From JABDDM01 sp038240295 (GTDB lineage Bacteria > Bacteroidota > Ignavibacteria > Palsa-1295), in NCBI GenBank assembly GCA_038240295.1, contig JBBSDW010000087.1, positions 1 to 14,129 on the forward strand: 14,129 nt of DNA. Reading direction: 5' to 3'. The translations under genes and the position numbers were made by a program. Shown piece by piece: positions 5,251 through 12,659 of this stretch. The notes under the pieces were generated by a model, which saw only the letters and a list, made by a program, of their open reading frames with translations, had not been told where the DNA came from and did not search any database. Positions within the stretch are counted from its first letter, which is position 1, and the number at the start of each line of letters is the position of its first letter.

Positions 5251-6579
5251 TTAGCCGTAAATACCTCGCAGGCGAAGTGTGCGCGCAACCTTATCGATCG
5301 CGAGAATATAGCTTCCTAAGCGCATCGAAACGTTGTGTCGCTGCGCTGTTAGATAGACGCGGTCGAAGGCACCCTTCATCGTCTCTTCAAGTCGGTCGTT
5401 GACCTGTTCGAGCGGCCAGTAATAGCCCATGCGGTTCTGTACCCACTCGAAATAACTGACGGTCACGCCGCCCGCATTTGCGAGAATATCTGGTACGACA
5501 AGCACGCCTTTTGAATCAAGGATTGGATCTGCGCCGGCCGTTGTGGGGCCGTTCGCACCTTCAACGATAAGCTTTGCATGCACCTGATGCGCATTGCGAT
5601 GCGTGATCCTGTCTTCACGCGCTGCCGGAACGAGGATGTCGCATTCGAGTGTCAGGACTTCGTCGTTCGTGATCTTCTCGGCACCGTCGAAGCCTTCGAG
5701 AAGGTTACCGTGCGATTCAGAATATTTGATCGCGGCGTCGATATCGATTCCCTTTTTGTTATGATAACCGCCAGAAATATCGGAAATGCCGACGATCTTC
5801 ACGCCCTGCGCATGCAGCGATTTCGCACTGATCGAACCGACGTTGCCAAATCCCTCGATCGAAGCCGTAGCTTTTTTCGGGTCGATCTTTAGCGTGTTCA
5901 TCGCCGCAAGCGCCGCGTACATGACTCCTCTGCCGGTCGCTTCGCGGCGACCTTTGCTTCCGCCGAGCACGAGCGGTTTGCCGGTAACAACGCCAGGCTC
6001 CGTGCGGCGCATGTGCATTGAATAGGTATCGAGTACCCAGGCCATCACCTGCTCGTTTGTATTCACATCAGGTGCGGGAATATCGCGATCGGGTCCAAAG
6101 ACGTCGATCATGTTCGATGTGTAACGCCGGGTGATCTTTTCGATCTGCTGCATTGTAAGCTTTCGCGGATCGCAGCGTACGCCGCCCTTGGCACCGCCAA
6201 ATGGAATATCGACAACCGCGCATTTCCAGGTCATCCAGGCGGCGAGCGCCTTGACCTCATCGAGATTGACATCGGGTGCATACCGAATGCCGCCTTTGCT
6301 TGGTCCAAGAATATCGTTGTGAATAACGCGATAACCTTCGAAGACTTCGATCGAACCGTCATCCATCTGGATCGGTATGGAAACGATGACGCATTTGACC
6401 GGCGTCTTAAGATACTGATAAATGCCTGGCTCCAGCCCGAGAATTTCGGCAGCGCGATCGAAGCGCTGCATCATCGACTCAAGCGGATTATCCTTGTCGA
6501 GTATGGGAGCGGGCTCTTTGTAGACTGAGGGGATGGCAAACGATGCAGGTGTAGAAGCGGGATTCGCGGCTGTTTCCAT
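5251..6579 (-). CDS. gdhA: Glutamate dehydrogenase (hexameric type)
   Basis: It interconverts glutamate with 2-oxoglutarate and ammonia using NAD(P), linking nitrogen and carbon metabolism in the cytoplasm. The 442 residues match the usual length. NPLESMMQRFDRAAEILGL (31-49) opens the catalytic domain, GPSKGGIRY (92-100) binds glutamate, WKCAVVDIPFGGAKGGV (118-134) carries the essential lysines, and GFGNVG (243-248) is the dinucleotide-binding loop. VEGANGPTT (339-347) and PDILANAGGV (363-372) are conserved in the family. The cofactor preference is not decided here. The ATG at 6579 is the only good start before the conserved part. A 121-base gap upstream and a strong terminator downstream suggest it is transcribed alone. 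Confidence 0.95.
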   Translation of the reverse strand: METAANPASTPASFAIPSVYKEPAPILDKDNPLESMMQRFDRAAEILGLEPGIYQYLKTPVKCVIVSIPIQMDDGSIEVFEGYRVIHNDILGPSKGGIRYAPDVNLDEVKALAAWMTWKCAVVDIPFGGAKGGVRCDPRKLTMQQIEKITRRYTSNMIDVFGPDRDIPAPDVNTNEQVMAWVLDTYSMHMRRTEPGVVTGKPLVLGGSKGRREATGRGVMYAALAAMNTLKIDPKKATASIEGFGNVGSISAKSLHAQGVKIVGISDISGGYHNKKGIDIDAAIKYSESHGNLLEGFDGAEKITNDEVLTLECDILVPAAREDRITHRNAHQVHAKLIVEGANGPTTAGADPILDSKGVLVVPDILANAGGVTVSYFEWVQNRMGYYWPLEQVNDRLEETMKGAFDRVYLTAQRHNVSMRLGSYILAIDKVARTLRLRGIYG

Positions 6580-6700
6580 GTCAAAGTTAAAAGGTCTTGA
6601 AGCGCCTTATCGGTGTTTGTGTGAGTCGGCCACCGGTCCAGAAGTATTCTGTCTGCGCGTCACGAAAAGCTTTCAAAAATACGCACTTTTCGCCTATTTG

Positions 6701-7621
6701 TTACGAATTTGCATCTTCCGGCAAATTCGGCGATGATTCAACACCTCTATTGCGCTTGAAGATTTCATCAAATAATTGTTTCGTAAGCGGAAGATCTTCG
6801 TCGAGACTGTGCCGCGATAGCTGCCTGGCCTGCCGGATCATGTTCGGATCGAGATCGGCAAATACGAGATCGTCATCGAAAAATTTGGCGCGAACAATGG
6901 TTTCGCCAGAAGGCGAAACAAGTTCGGAGCCGCCCCAAAAGCCAACGCCATCTTCGACACCCACACGATTGACAAAGGCAATGTAGGCGCCGAGCAGCCG
7001 CGCATAGCTTGCGTGATGCTCGCGGTTGACGATGTAGTTATCGGGAACGTCCGAACTTGAATGCGCAGTGCCCGAGCCAAGCCTTGTCGGACTTGCAGCG
7101 ATCGTAACGATAAGTTGTGCGCCATCCTGCGCCAGCAAATAGGGCAAGGCTGGATGCCAGAGATCTTCGCAGACGAGCATTCCCATCCTGCCAAGCCTCC
7201 TTGAATCAAGTGCTTCGATCTTTGCGCCGCGCGAAAAATAGCGCATCTCTTCGAACAACCCGTATGTCGGCGGATAGATCTTGCGATGTGTTTTGAGGAG
7301 CGCGCCATCTTCGAAACAAAACGCAGCATTGTATACGGCGCCCGATGGATCGAGGTCGACGCCGCCGCAGATGATCGTGATCTCGCTGCTCAACTCCCGA
7401 AGCCAGGCTACATGTGGCGATGTTGCCGCATCCAAGGCGACATCGAAATTGAGATCGCGCAAGGAATATCCCGTCAGCGAAAGCTCAGGAAAGATCACGG
7501 CCTGTGCGCCACCGTCGATCGCTTTCCGTGCGAGAAGGAGATGCTGCACGACGTTCTTCGGGACGTCGCCCAACACAGAAGAATTTTGAACGAGCGCAAT
7601 GCGTGAGGCCTTCAGATTCAT
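6701..7621 (-). CDS. Carbon-nitrogen hydrolase (nitrilase superfamily amidase)
   Basis: A 306-residue stand-alone nitrilase-superfamily domain. The Glu-Lys-Cys triad is visible: E46 in FPELSLTGYSL, K114 in HRKIYPPTYG and C151 in LVCEDLWHP. The CEDLW motif and GYSLRDL resemble the glutaminase domain of glutamine-dependent NAD synthetase, but the synthetase half is absent, so it is an independent amidase of unknown substrate or an ammonia-supplying subunit in trans. No signal peptide is seen, so it is cytoplasmic. It starts at ATG 7621, 26 bases after the lipoprotein gene, and probably shares its transcript. The following gene, 121 bases on, is glutamate dehydrogenase, compatible with ammonia metabolism but no more than that. 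Confidence 0.88.
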   Translation of the reverse strand: MNLKASRIALVQNSSVLGDVPKNVVQHLLLARKAIDGGAQAVIFPELSLTGYSLRDLNFDVALDAATSPHVAWLRELSSEITIICGGVDLDPSGAVYNAAFCFEDGALLKTHRKIYPPTYGLFEEMRYFSRGAKIEALDSRRLGRMGMLVCEDLWHPALPYLLAQDGAQLIVTIAASPTRLGSGTAHSSSDVPDNYIVNREHHASYARLLGAYIAFVNRVGVEDGVGFWGGSELVSPSGETIVRAKFFDDDLVFADLDPNMIRQARQLSRHSLDEDLPLTKQLFDEIFKRNRGVESSPNLPEDANS

Positions 7622-7647
7622 CGGGTGATGAGAGTCGTCGATAGGTG

Positions 7648-8973
7648 TTACCAGTATTTCGTAAGCATCTGCTTTGCCTTGATCGCGTTCGCAGAGGTCG
7701 AATCAAACGAGAGCGCCTGAATAAATAGTCCCTTCGCATCCTGCCACGAACCGAGGCGAAAATCGACTGCGGCTTGCGCACGAAGCAGTGCTGCAAGATC
7801 GCGGGCCGAGACGCCATCCGATGAAATGCGCAGTGAAAGATAACGCTGCAACTCGACGAGTGCATCGCGGTCCGAAGATGCGGCGACGATCGCGTTCGAA
7901 AGCTGCTCCCACAAATGCGGCGATCGCACGTTTGATTCGGCGTAGTGCAGCGCCGCTCGCATGTTCTGCGGACTATGCCCCAGGAGAATATCATCCATCG
8001 CATTCATAGCGATCACCGCGGCTTCATCCGCTCGCTGGCTACACCATCCGACGTAAGAAGCAGCAAGCGGCAAATCGCGCAGCGCCATGACCACGCGTAC
8101 TTCGGAACTCGTCATACGCGTTGCAAGCGGTGCGGCCAGGTCGTTATTGATTCGCGAAACGGCCTCATCCCAATTGGAGTCCAGCAACGATTCGGCGATA
8201 AGCGCACGAGTGAACGCTTCGTGGACAGGCTGGATCGTCATGCGTTCTTCGGAGAGGAGTTGACGTTCGAAGAGATAGGCCTCATGCGTGCTGTCGCGAA
8301 CGTGCTGGATAAAGATCGACCAGGCGGGATCGAATGCACGTTCGACGTAACGCTCGCCGTTAAGCCGATAGAATCTGCGCGGGATCGCGGGGATGTATCC
8401 TTCAAAATCGCCTGTGGCAAGGCTATCGTACATGATGAGCGCCGCAGTTGAATCCGGTGCGCGGACCATGAGCGGACGCGAGGTATCGGAAGAATAACGT
8501 ACGACAAGATCCTTATGCAGTGAATCGCAACCGATGATCGACATGCCAAGCCACGGTTCGAATTCGACGAAGAGCACGATATCGCTCAGTCCATCGTGCG
8601 TCACATCTCGAACGAAGATCTGATCGACGGGGAAGACGGGTACAACGGCGCGCTCGTCGAAGGTCTTCGTATCCCCATTCCATGTGTAGGCGACCACCTC
8701 ATCATAGACCATCCTTGCACCCGGCGCAGAGTCTTTCGCATTTGCGAGATGCCGAAAGATCGCCATCGGCTCGACGCGATCCGAAAAAAAACGGCTGAAA
8801 ACGAGATGCGTTAATACGTATCCAGATCGAGGAGGCGGGATAAAATTGAGATCGGTAAGCTTGGTTGTCAGCCTGTCTCGCTGATCGCCTTGCGGGTGGG
8901 CACCGGGATCGGGACCTGTGCTCTTCGTACACGCAGCGCAAAGCAGCAGAACCATGCAGAGGCCGTTACGCAT
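7648..8973 (-). CDS. Lipoprotein with FG-GAP-like loop and helical (possibly TPR) C-terminus
   Basis: I do not recognise a named family. From ATG 8973 it has 441 residues. MRNGLCMVLLLCAAC is a lipoprotein signal with Cys15 as the lipidated residue. The N-terminal half appears beta-rich and contains VRDVTHDGLSDIVLFVEF (121-138), a Dx(D)xDGxxD calcium-type loop as in FG-GAP/VCBS repeats. The C-terminal 180 residues are helical, ending with a TPR-like pair (LGSWQDAKGLFIQALSFDSTSANAIKAKQML). It is presumably anchored in the outer or inner membrane on the periplasmic side. A TTG at 9018 would start it four bases inside the TPM gene but puts 15 odd residues before the signal, so I chose the ATG. 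It follows the LemA/TPM genes and precedes the amidase. Confidence 0.75.
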   Translation of the reverse strand: MRNGLCMVLLLCAACTKSTGPDPGAHPQGDQRDRLTTKLTDLNFIPPPRSGYVLTHLVFSRFFSDRVEPMAIFRHLANAKDSAPGARMVYDEVVAYTWNGDTKTFDERAVVPVFPVDQIFVRDVTHDGLSDIVLFVEFEPWLGMSIIGCDSLHKDLVVRYSSDTSRPLMVRAPDSTAALIMYDSLATGDFEGYIPAIPRRFYRLNGERYVERAFDPAWSIFIQHVRDSTHEAYLFERQLLSEERMTIQPVHEAFTRALIAESLLDSNWDEAVSRINNDLAAPLATRMTSSEVRVVMALRDLPLAASYVGWCSQRADEAAVIAMNAMDDILLGHSPQNMRAALHYAESNVRSPHLWEQLSNAIVAASSDRDALVELQRYLSLRISSDGVSARDLAALLRAQAAVDFRLGSWQDAKGLFIQALSFDSTSANAIKAKQMLTKYW

Positions 8974-9014
8974 GGCCTCAGCGCAACAGCGGGAAGCGCC
9001 TCGGTTAGGCTCGA

Positions 9015-9494
9015 TCAATGGATAACGACTTCTTCGGGTAACTCCTGCGTATGCTCTCCCGACAAAGGCATCGACTCGCGCACATGATGCTGCATTTTCT
9101 TGAGCGCCGCAATTACGCCAGCTTCGAACTCTGCCTGTTTAAAATGCGACTTGAGCGTCGCGGCAACATCCTGCCAGCCTTCGGGCGCGGTCCGTTTGTG
9201 AACGCCTTCGTCGCCCAAGACATAAAACTGACGTTCGTCATATAAAATAAAGAGAAGAATGCCGGAGCGATCTTTCGTCTTCTCCATTTCGAGGTGGAGA
9301 AATTCCTTCATCGCAATGTCTTTGATCGAAAGTCCGGCTTCACTGGTTGCTCGTGAATCGCGAATGGAGATTCGAACCTCGGCGCTTGTCCCTTTCTCCG
9401 TTTCGTGCACGGCGTGACTGATCCGTTCGAGCGCAGCCGGAGGAAATGCATCCTTGGCGTGAGGCGGAAAATGAATAACGTGATCGTGACTCAT
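9015..9494 (-). CDS. TPM-domain protein, cytoplasmic
   Basis: A 159-residue protein with a TPM (TLP18.3/Psb32/MOLO-1) domain spanning about 18-140. Family features seen are the helix AALERISHAVHETEKGTSAEVRISI (20-44), GILLFILYDERQFYVLGDEGVH (78-99) and the closing helix ending ALKKMQHHV. There is no signal peptide or membrane segment. TPM domains have been linked to phosphatase activity and to membrane protein repair, but a role is not assured here. It starts at ATG 9494, 18 bases after the secreted TPM gene, so they are probably cotranscribed. Confidence 0.85.
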   Translation of the reverse strand: MSHDHVIHFPPHAKDAFPPAALERISHAVHETEKGTSAEVRISIRDSRATSEAGLSIKDIAMKEFLHLEMEKTKDRSGILLFILYDERQFYVLGDEGVHKRTAPEGWQDVAATLKSHFKQAEFEAGVIAALKKMQHHVRESMPLSGEHTQELPEEVVIH

Positions 9495-9512
9495 AATTTT
9501 ATCGAGAATTGT

Positions 9513-10385
9513 TTACCAACTTCCGCCCGCGCCGCCACCGCCGAACGATCCGCCGCCGCCTGACCATCCGCTGAATCCGCCCCCACCACCTCCGCCAAAC
9601 ATACCACCGCTCGAACCGCCTCCCCAACCGCCGCGGCCTGAGTTAAAAATACTCGACCAGAATAATCCCTGCAGGATCCCACCGAGACAGCCCGAACGGC
9701 CTCCGCCGGAGCCTACGACCGTTCTACGAATTCCGGTGCCGGCGATGATGCGAAAAATAATAAAGAAGCCAATGATAAGCAAAATAACCCAGCTGAGGTA
9801 GGGATTGTCTTTGCTCGAAGCTTTGAATTCGCCCCCGACAAGCTGCATCATCACGGTCACCGTGCTATCGAGCCCGCCGTAATAATCACCGCGCTTGAGC
9901 GCGGGTTGGAGAATATCATGAAACACGACGCTCAGCGCGGCATCGGTAAGTGTCGGCTCGACGCCATAACCTGTCGCTATAAATCCCTTACGATCATCCT
10001 TGGCGAGCATGATGAGCGCGCCATTTTTCTTTTTCGCCTGGCCGAGTTTGTTCGCATTCCCGGTCTGAATCGCGAAATCGTTCAGCGGGTAACCCTTCGT
10101 CGTGTGGATGATCGCGATCTGGATCTGCGTCGAAGTCGAATCGGCGTAATAATAGAGCCGCTTTTCGAGCGCCGCTTTTTGCGCTGCCGTAAGTGTGCCG
10201 GTTTCGTCATAAACGGGACTCGTAAAGATCGGATATGGCGGCCGTGTGTCGCTGGGGTTTTGAGACCGTGCTGCTATAGGACTAATGAGTAGCAGCAAAC
10301 CAATAAGGCTCCAAAATCTCATACGTCCCATGTGTTTCATCCGTCCCACACGCCCCCTGACTCGAAATAAGCTAATCTCTCGCAT
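9513..10385 (-). CDS. YgcG-type TPM-domain protein, membrane-anchored, glycine-rich tail
   Basis: A 290-residue exported protein. Long basic N-terminus, then a hydrophobic segment WSLIGLLLLISPIAARSQ (25-42) likely cleaved as a signal peptide. TPM domain about 58-186 (VYDETGTLTAAQKAALEKRL, then QIQIAIIHTTKGYPLNDFA and ALIMLAKDDRKGFIATGYGVE). A transmembrane helix spans 198-216. The last 65 residues are nearly all Gly, Ser, Trp and Phe, with runs of up to seven glycines. That is the hallmark of the YgcG family. The ATG at 10385 overlaps the lemA stop (TGATG), arguing for translational coupling; a later ATG at 10340 would give a shorter n-region and cannot be excluded. LemA and YgcG genes are commonly paired. 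Confidence 0.9.
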   Translation of the reverse strand: MREISLFRVRGRVGRMKHMGRMRFWSLIGLLLLISPIAARSQNPSDTRPPYPIFTSPVYDETGTLTAAQKAALEKRLYYYADSTSTQIQIAIIHTTKGYPLNDFAIQTGNANKLGQAKKKNGALIMLAKDDRKGFIATGYGVEPTLTDAALSVVFHDILQPALKRGDYYGGLDSTVTVMMQLVGGEFKASSKDNPYLSWVILLIIGFFIIFRIIAGTGIRRTVVGSGGGRSGCLGGILQGLFWSSIFNSGRGGWGGGSSGGMFGGGGGGGFSGWSGGGGSFGGGGAGGSW

Positions 10386-11104
10386 CAATGAACCGGAGCT
10401 GGGCGCACTGCGCCGTGAGGGGTTTGTGAGGGCACCGTCGCCGGGGCCGTCGCCGGTGCCGTCGCCGGGGCCGTCGCCGGCGCCTGCGTCGTTGGTGTCG
10501 TCAAAGGCTGCCCGGTGTTGAAGTCGACCTTCGGCGCGTTCTCTGCTCCCTGTGATGCTTCAAACTGGGGATAGACCGAGAAGCCAAACATCCCTGCCGT
10601 CAGGTTACCCGGAAATCTGCGAACGCGCACATTATAATCTCGAACGACCTGATTATAATTATTGCGCTCGGTGCGAATGCGGCTTTCGAGACCTTCGAGC
10701 TGCGACATCAGTACCGGAAAATTCGCTTGACTCCTGAGTTCTGGATAGCGCTCGGATACGACCATCAATCGCGAAAGCGCTCCGCCAAGTTCTCCCTGCG
10801 CAGTCTGGAATTTCTGCAGCGCAGCAGGATCCTTAAGCGCCTCGGGCGTAAGCTGGATCTTCGTCGATTGATTGCGCGCGGTAATAACATCGGTGAGCGT
10901 CTGCTGTTCGAAACCAGCCGCACCTTTTACCGTCGCAACAAGATTAGGGACAAGATCGGCCCGCTGCTGATAAGCCGAGTTGAGATTCCCGATCTGCGCC
11001 TTCACATCGGCGTCCGCAGTTACAAATCCGTTGTAACTGGTGTAAAGGCCGATGCCAAGAAGCAAAATAAGTAGAAGAACAATAAAGCCGATGACGCGTC
11101 CCAT
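10385..11104 (-). CDS. lemA: LemA family protein
   Basis: LemA proteins are membrane-anchored helical bundles of uncertain function, frequently encoded with TPM/YgcG or peptidase genes. The 239 residues start with a transmembrane helix (5-21), then YNGFVTADADVKAQIGNLNSAYQQRADLVPNLVATVKG (24-61), the core family signature, followed by long helices to NNYNQVVRDYNVRVRRFPGN (148-167). The usual ending FGFSVYPQFEA (173-183) is present. An additional low-complexity tail (about 203-239) contains a Pro-Ala-Thr repeat encoded by a 12-base tandem repeat. ATG 11104; no Shine-Dalgarno. Its TGA overlaps the next start. Confidence 0.93.
   Translation of the reverse strand: MGRVIGFIVLLLILLLGIGLYTSYNGFVTADADVKAQIGNLNSAYQQRADLVPNLVATVKGAAGFEQQTLTDVITARNQSTKIQLTPEALKDPAALQKFQTAQGELGGALSRLMVVSERYPELRSQANFPVLMSQLEGLESRIRTERNNYNQVVRDYNVRVRRFPGNLTAGMFGFSVYPQFEASQGAENAPKVDFNTGQPLTTPTTQAPATAPATAPATAPATVPSQTPHGAVRPAPVH
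10437..10484 (+). repeat. 12-base tandem repeat in the lemA 3' end
   Basis: Four units of GTCGCCGGNGCC (N = g, t, g, c) on the plus strand. Read in the lemA frame each unit encodes Ala-Pro-Ala-Thr, producing residues 208-223. Units differ at only one base, suggesting recent slippage. Confidence 0.9.
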
Positions 11105-11174
11105 AGAGATCCGAAAGCTAAGTGAAATTCGTTAACCAACCAAGCAGATGCACAGAGGCGTAAAAACCCTTATG

Positions 11175-11930
11175 CTAAAACCGGTACCCAAGATTGCCTT
11201 GCAAGGTGACGATGCGCCAATTGCCGGCGATTCCCGATCCGGTGCAAACATTTGTATAATTCGATAACGCATTCGTTATCGGGTATCCGGCCCGCGCCTC
11301 GAGTATAAGTCGGTGACTTCCGAATCGAGCGAGAACGATCCCAAGGCCGATCCTCAGATCGAGACGGAATGGATTCTCGTAGTCAGTCCCCTTCCAATCC
11401 GCGATGCTTGTTCGATAGAGTCCTTGATACACCGTCTCTTCAAGGACTGCAAAGCCAAAGCTCGCTCCGAGCAGCAAATAGCCATTCGATTTCTCGCCTT
11501 GAATTTTCAGGAACGTCTCGATCGAAGCGTACTGAAAATAATGATCGGCACGAACGGTCGATAAAAACGAATCGCTTACCTGTTGCGTCATGCACCCACC
11601 TTCAAGCGAGGAGGCGCGCATGTCCTGAAATGCAAAATCGAAATACGCGCCGAGTTTCTGACCGTCGTTAGTCATGTCGAAGGCGAGGCCGAACCCTCCG
11701 CCAAGCCCGGAAGCAGATTTTGGAAACGCTTCGCCCGAATGGAAATTGGCACTGAGCGTGAGATACGGCATGAAGTGAACGCTATCGACAAGCGTGTGGA
11801 CAGGCGCCATCCTCTGGCCAGTTGGTGATTGCGCCTGTGCGGTCAGGCCGCACGTGAGTATCGTAAAGCTGCACGTTACTATGAAGAGGAAAGCGCTCGC
11901 AAGCAAACTTTGAAAATTTCTTTTCGGCAT
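11175..11930 (-). CDS. Outer-membrane beta-barrel protein
   Basis: A 251-residue exported protein without a recognised family name. MPKRNFQSLLASAFLFIVTC and on to AQAQ (residue 34) is a signal peptide with basic start, so I took ATG 11930; the frame is open further upstream but over the preceding terminator. Alternating polar/hydrophobic stretches (PYLTLSANF, GGGFGLAF, KLGAYFDFAFQD, GYLLLGASFGFAVL, LDLRIGLGIVLARF, RLILEARAGYP, TLQGNLGYRF) suggest eight or more strands, and the C-terminal Phe is typical of BAM substrates. Three cysteines (after GG, in NVCTG, and in the signal) are seen. Neighbours are another small barrel upstream and lemA 70 bases downstream. Confidence 0.8.
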   Translation of the reverse strand: MPKRNFQSLLASAFLFIVTCSFTILTCGLTAQAQSPTGQRMAPVHTLVDSVHFMPYLTLSANFHSGEAFPKSASGLGGGFGLAFDMTNDGQKLGAYFDFAFQDMRASSLEGGCMTQQVSDSFLSTVRADHYFQYASIETFLKIQGEKSNGYLLLGASFGFAVLEETVYQGLYRTSIADWKGTDYENPFRLDLRIGLGIVLARFGSHRLILEARAGYPITNALSNYTNVCTGSGIAGNWRIVTLQGNLGYRF

Positions 11931-11964
11931 CCGCACTAAGTCTGCTGAGATCGAAGTGGAAGGA

Positions 11965-12003
11965 AAATGAGCAAGAAGGCTCCGAGGCAATTGCTTCGGA
12001 GCC
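11965..12003 (-). terminator. Intrinsic terminator after the small barrel gene
   Basis: Bases 11978-12003 form a near-perfect 26-base inverted repeat (GGCTCCGAGGCAA against TTGCTTCGGAGCC, one G-T pair). On the minus strand it is followed by TTCTTGCTCATTTTCC, a broken U-rich tail. It starts 15 bases after the stop at 12019. The next gene begins at 11930, so that gene needs read-through or its own promoter. Confidence 0.8.
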
Positions 12004-12018
12004 ATTCCCGAGAAAAAA

Positions 12019-12543
12019 TTAGAACGCGTAGCCGAGCAGCACGTCGACACCCGGACGGAATCCACTGAACGCCGCTAGTCCTTCCGAACCACCGATACCA
12101 ATGCGAACCGAGACGATCGGCTCAACCGAAAACGCATCGAAGATCCATTTATACGCAAGATCGCCACCGAGATCGAACGATGCGGAACTGCGATTGAGGA
12201 TCGAATTCGATACAAAGAAAATATCGGCAGCCGGTGCGACCGAAAGACCTGTCAAGGCTCTGCTATCGGCAATAAAAAATCGATAGGCGCCTCCGATGAG
12301 GAGTCCGGTATATCCGACATAGCCAGGGATAAACCCGGCGCGGAGCGCGATACTGTTGACGGGGCCATTGCGAAATTCGTACTGCAACAGTACAAAATCG
12401 GGCGGAATGACCAACGACAGCAGTCCGATCGATAGATCACTTGACTTTGCACTCGGGCGAGCCTGCGCCAAAGCGTTTGAACTGAAGGCACCAACCGTCG
12501 CAGCGATTAGCAGTACGGCACACAAACTTTTAACGCTTCTCAA
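12019..12543 (-). CDS. Small outer-membrane beta-barrel protein
   Basis: A 174-residue exported protein of unknown function. The signal peptide is MRSVKSLCAVLLIAATVGAF...ALA with cleavage near residue 26. The mature part is a series of short amphipathic strands (DFVLLQYEFRNG, SIALRAGFIPGYVGYTGLLIGGAYRFF, ALTGLSVAPAADIFF, SASFDLGGDLAYKWIF, SVEPIVSVRIGIG, GVDVLLGYAF). It ends in Phe, fitting an eight-stranded barrel of the OmpW/OmpA-like size. The start codon is TTG at 12543; a TAG lies three codons upstream. It has a Bacteroidota-type -7 motif about 72 bases upstream and a strong terminator downstream, so it is probably monocistronic. Its neighbour downstream is also a barrel but the two do not look closely alike. 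Confidence 0.78.
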   Translation of the reverse strand: MRSVKSLCAVLLIAATVGAFSSNALAQARPSAKSSDLSIGLLSLVIPPDFVLLQYEFRNGPVNSIALRAGFIPGYVGYTGLLIGGAYRFFIADSRALTGLSVAPAADIFFVSNSILNRSSASFDLGGDLAYKWIFDAFSVEPIVSVRIGIGGSEGLAAFSGFRPGVDVLLGYAF

Positions 12544-12614
12544 CTTTTTCTAAAAGGTGAAATGGTGAAAACACAGCGGACGCCGGCAGGCAAAGTGCCA
12601 CCAGTCGTAGAGTT

Positions 12615-12622
12615 CAAATATA
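12615..12622 (-). promoter_or_regulatory. Candidate Bacteroidota -7 promoter element (TATATTTG)
   Basis: The minus strand reads TATATTTG, an exact TAnnTTTG -7 motif as described for Bacteroidota primary sigma factors. No TTTG is found at the expected -33 spacing. It would give a leader of about 65 bases before the TTG start at 12543, within an otherwise featureless 116-base gap. Confidence 0.45.
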
Positions 12623-12659
12623 CGCATCCCTTGGCCCGCACTTGCGACTTGCAGAAAAT

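Noticed and set aside
6582..6589. TAACTTTG (-7-like) directly before the gdh ATG
   Set aside because: It matches TAnnTTTG but ends only three bases before the ATG, so transcription would start within the first codons. No alternative gdh start fits well, so I treat it as chance.
6663..6692. CGAAAAG/CTTTTCG inverted repeat after the amidase gene
   Set aside because: Seven AT-rich pairs with a 16-base loop and no following T-run on the minus strand; too weak for a terminator.
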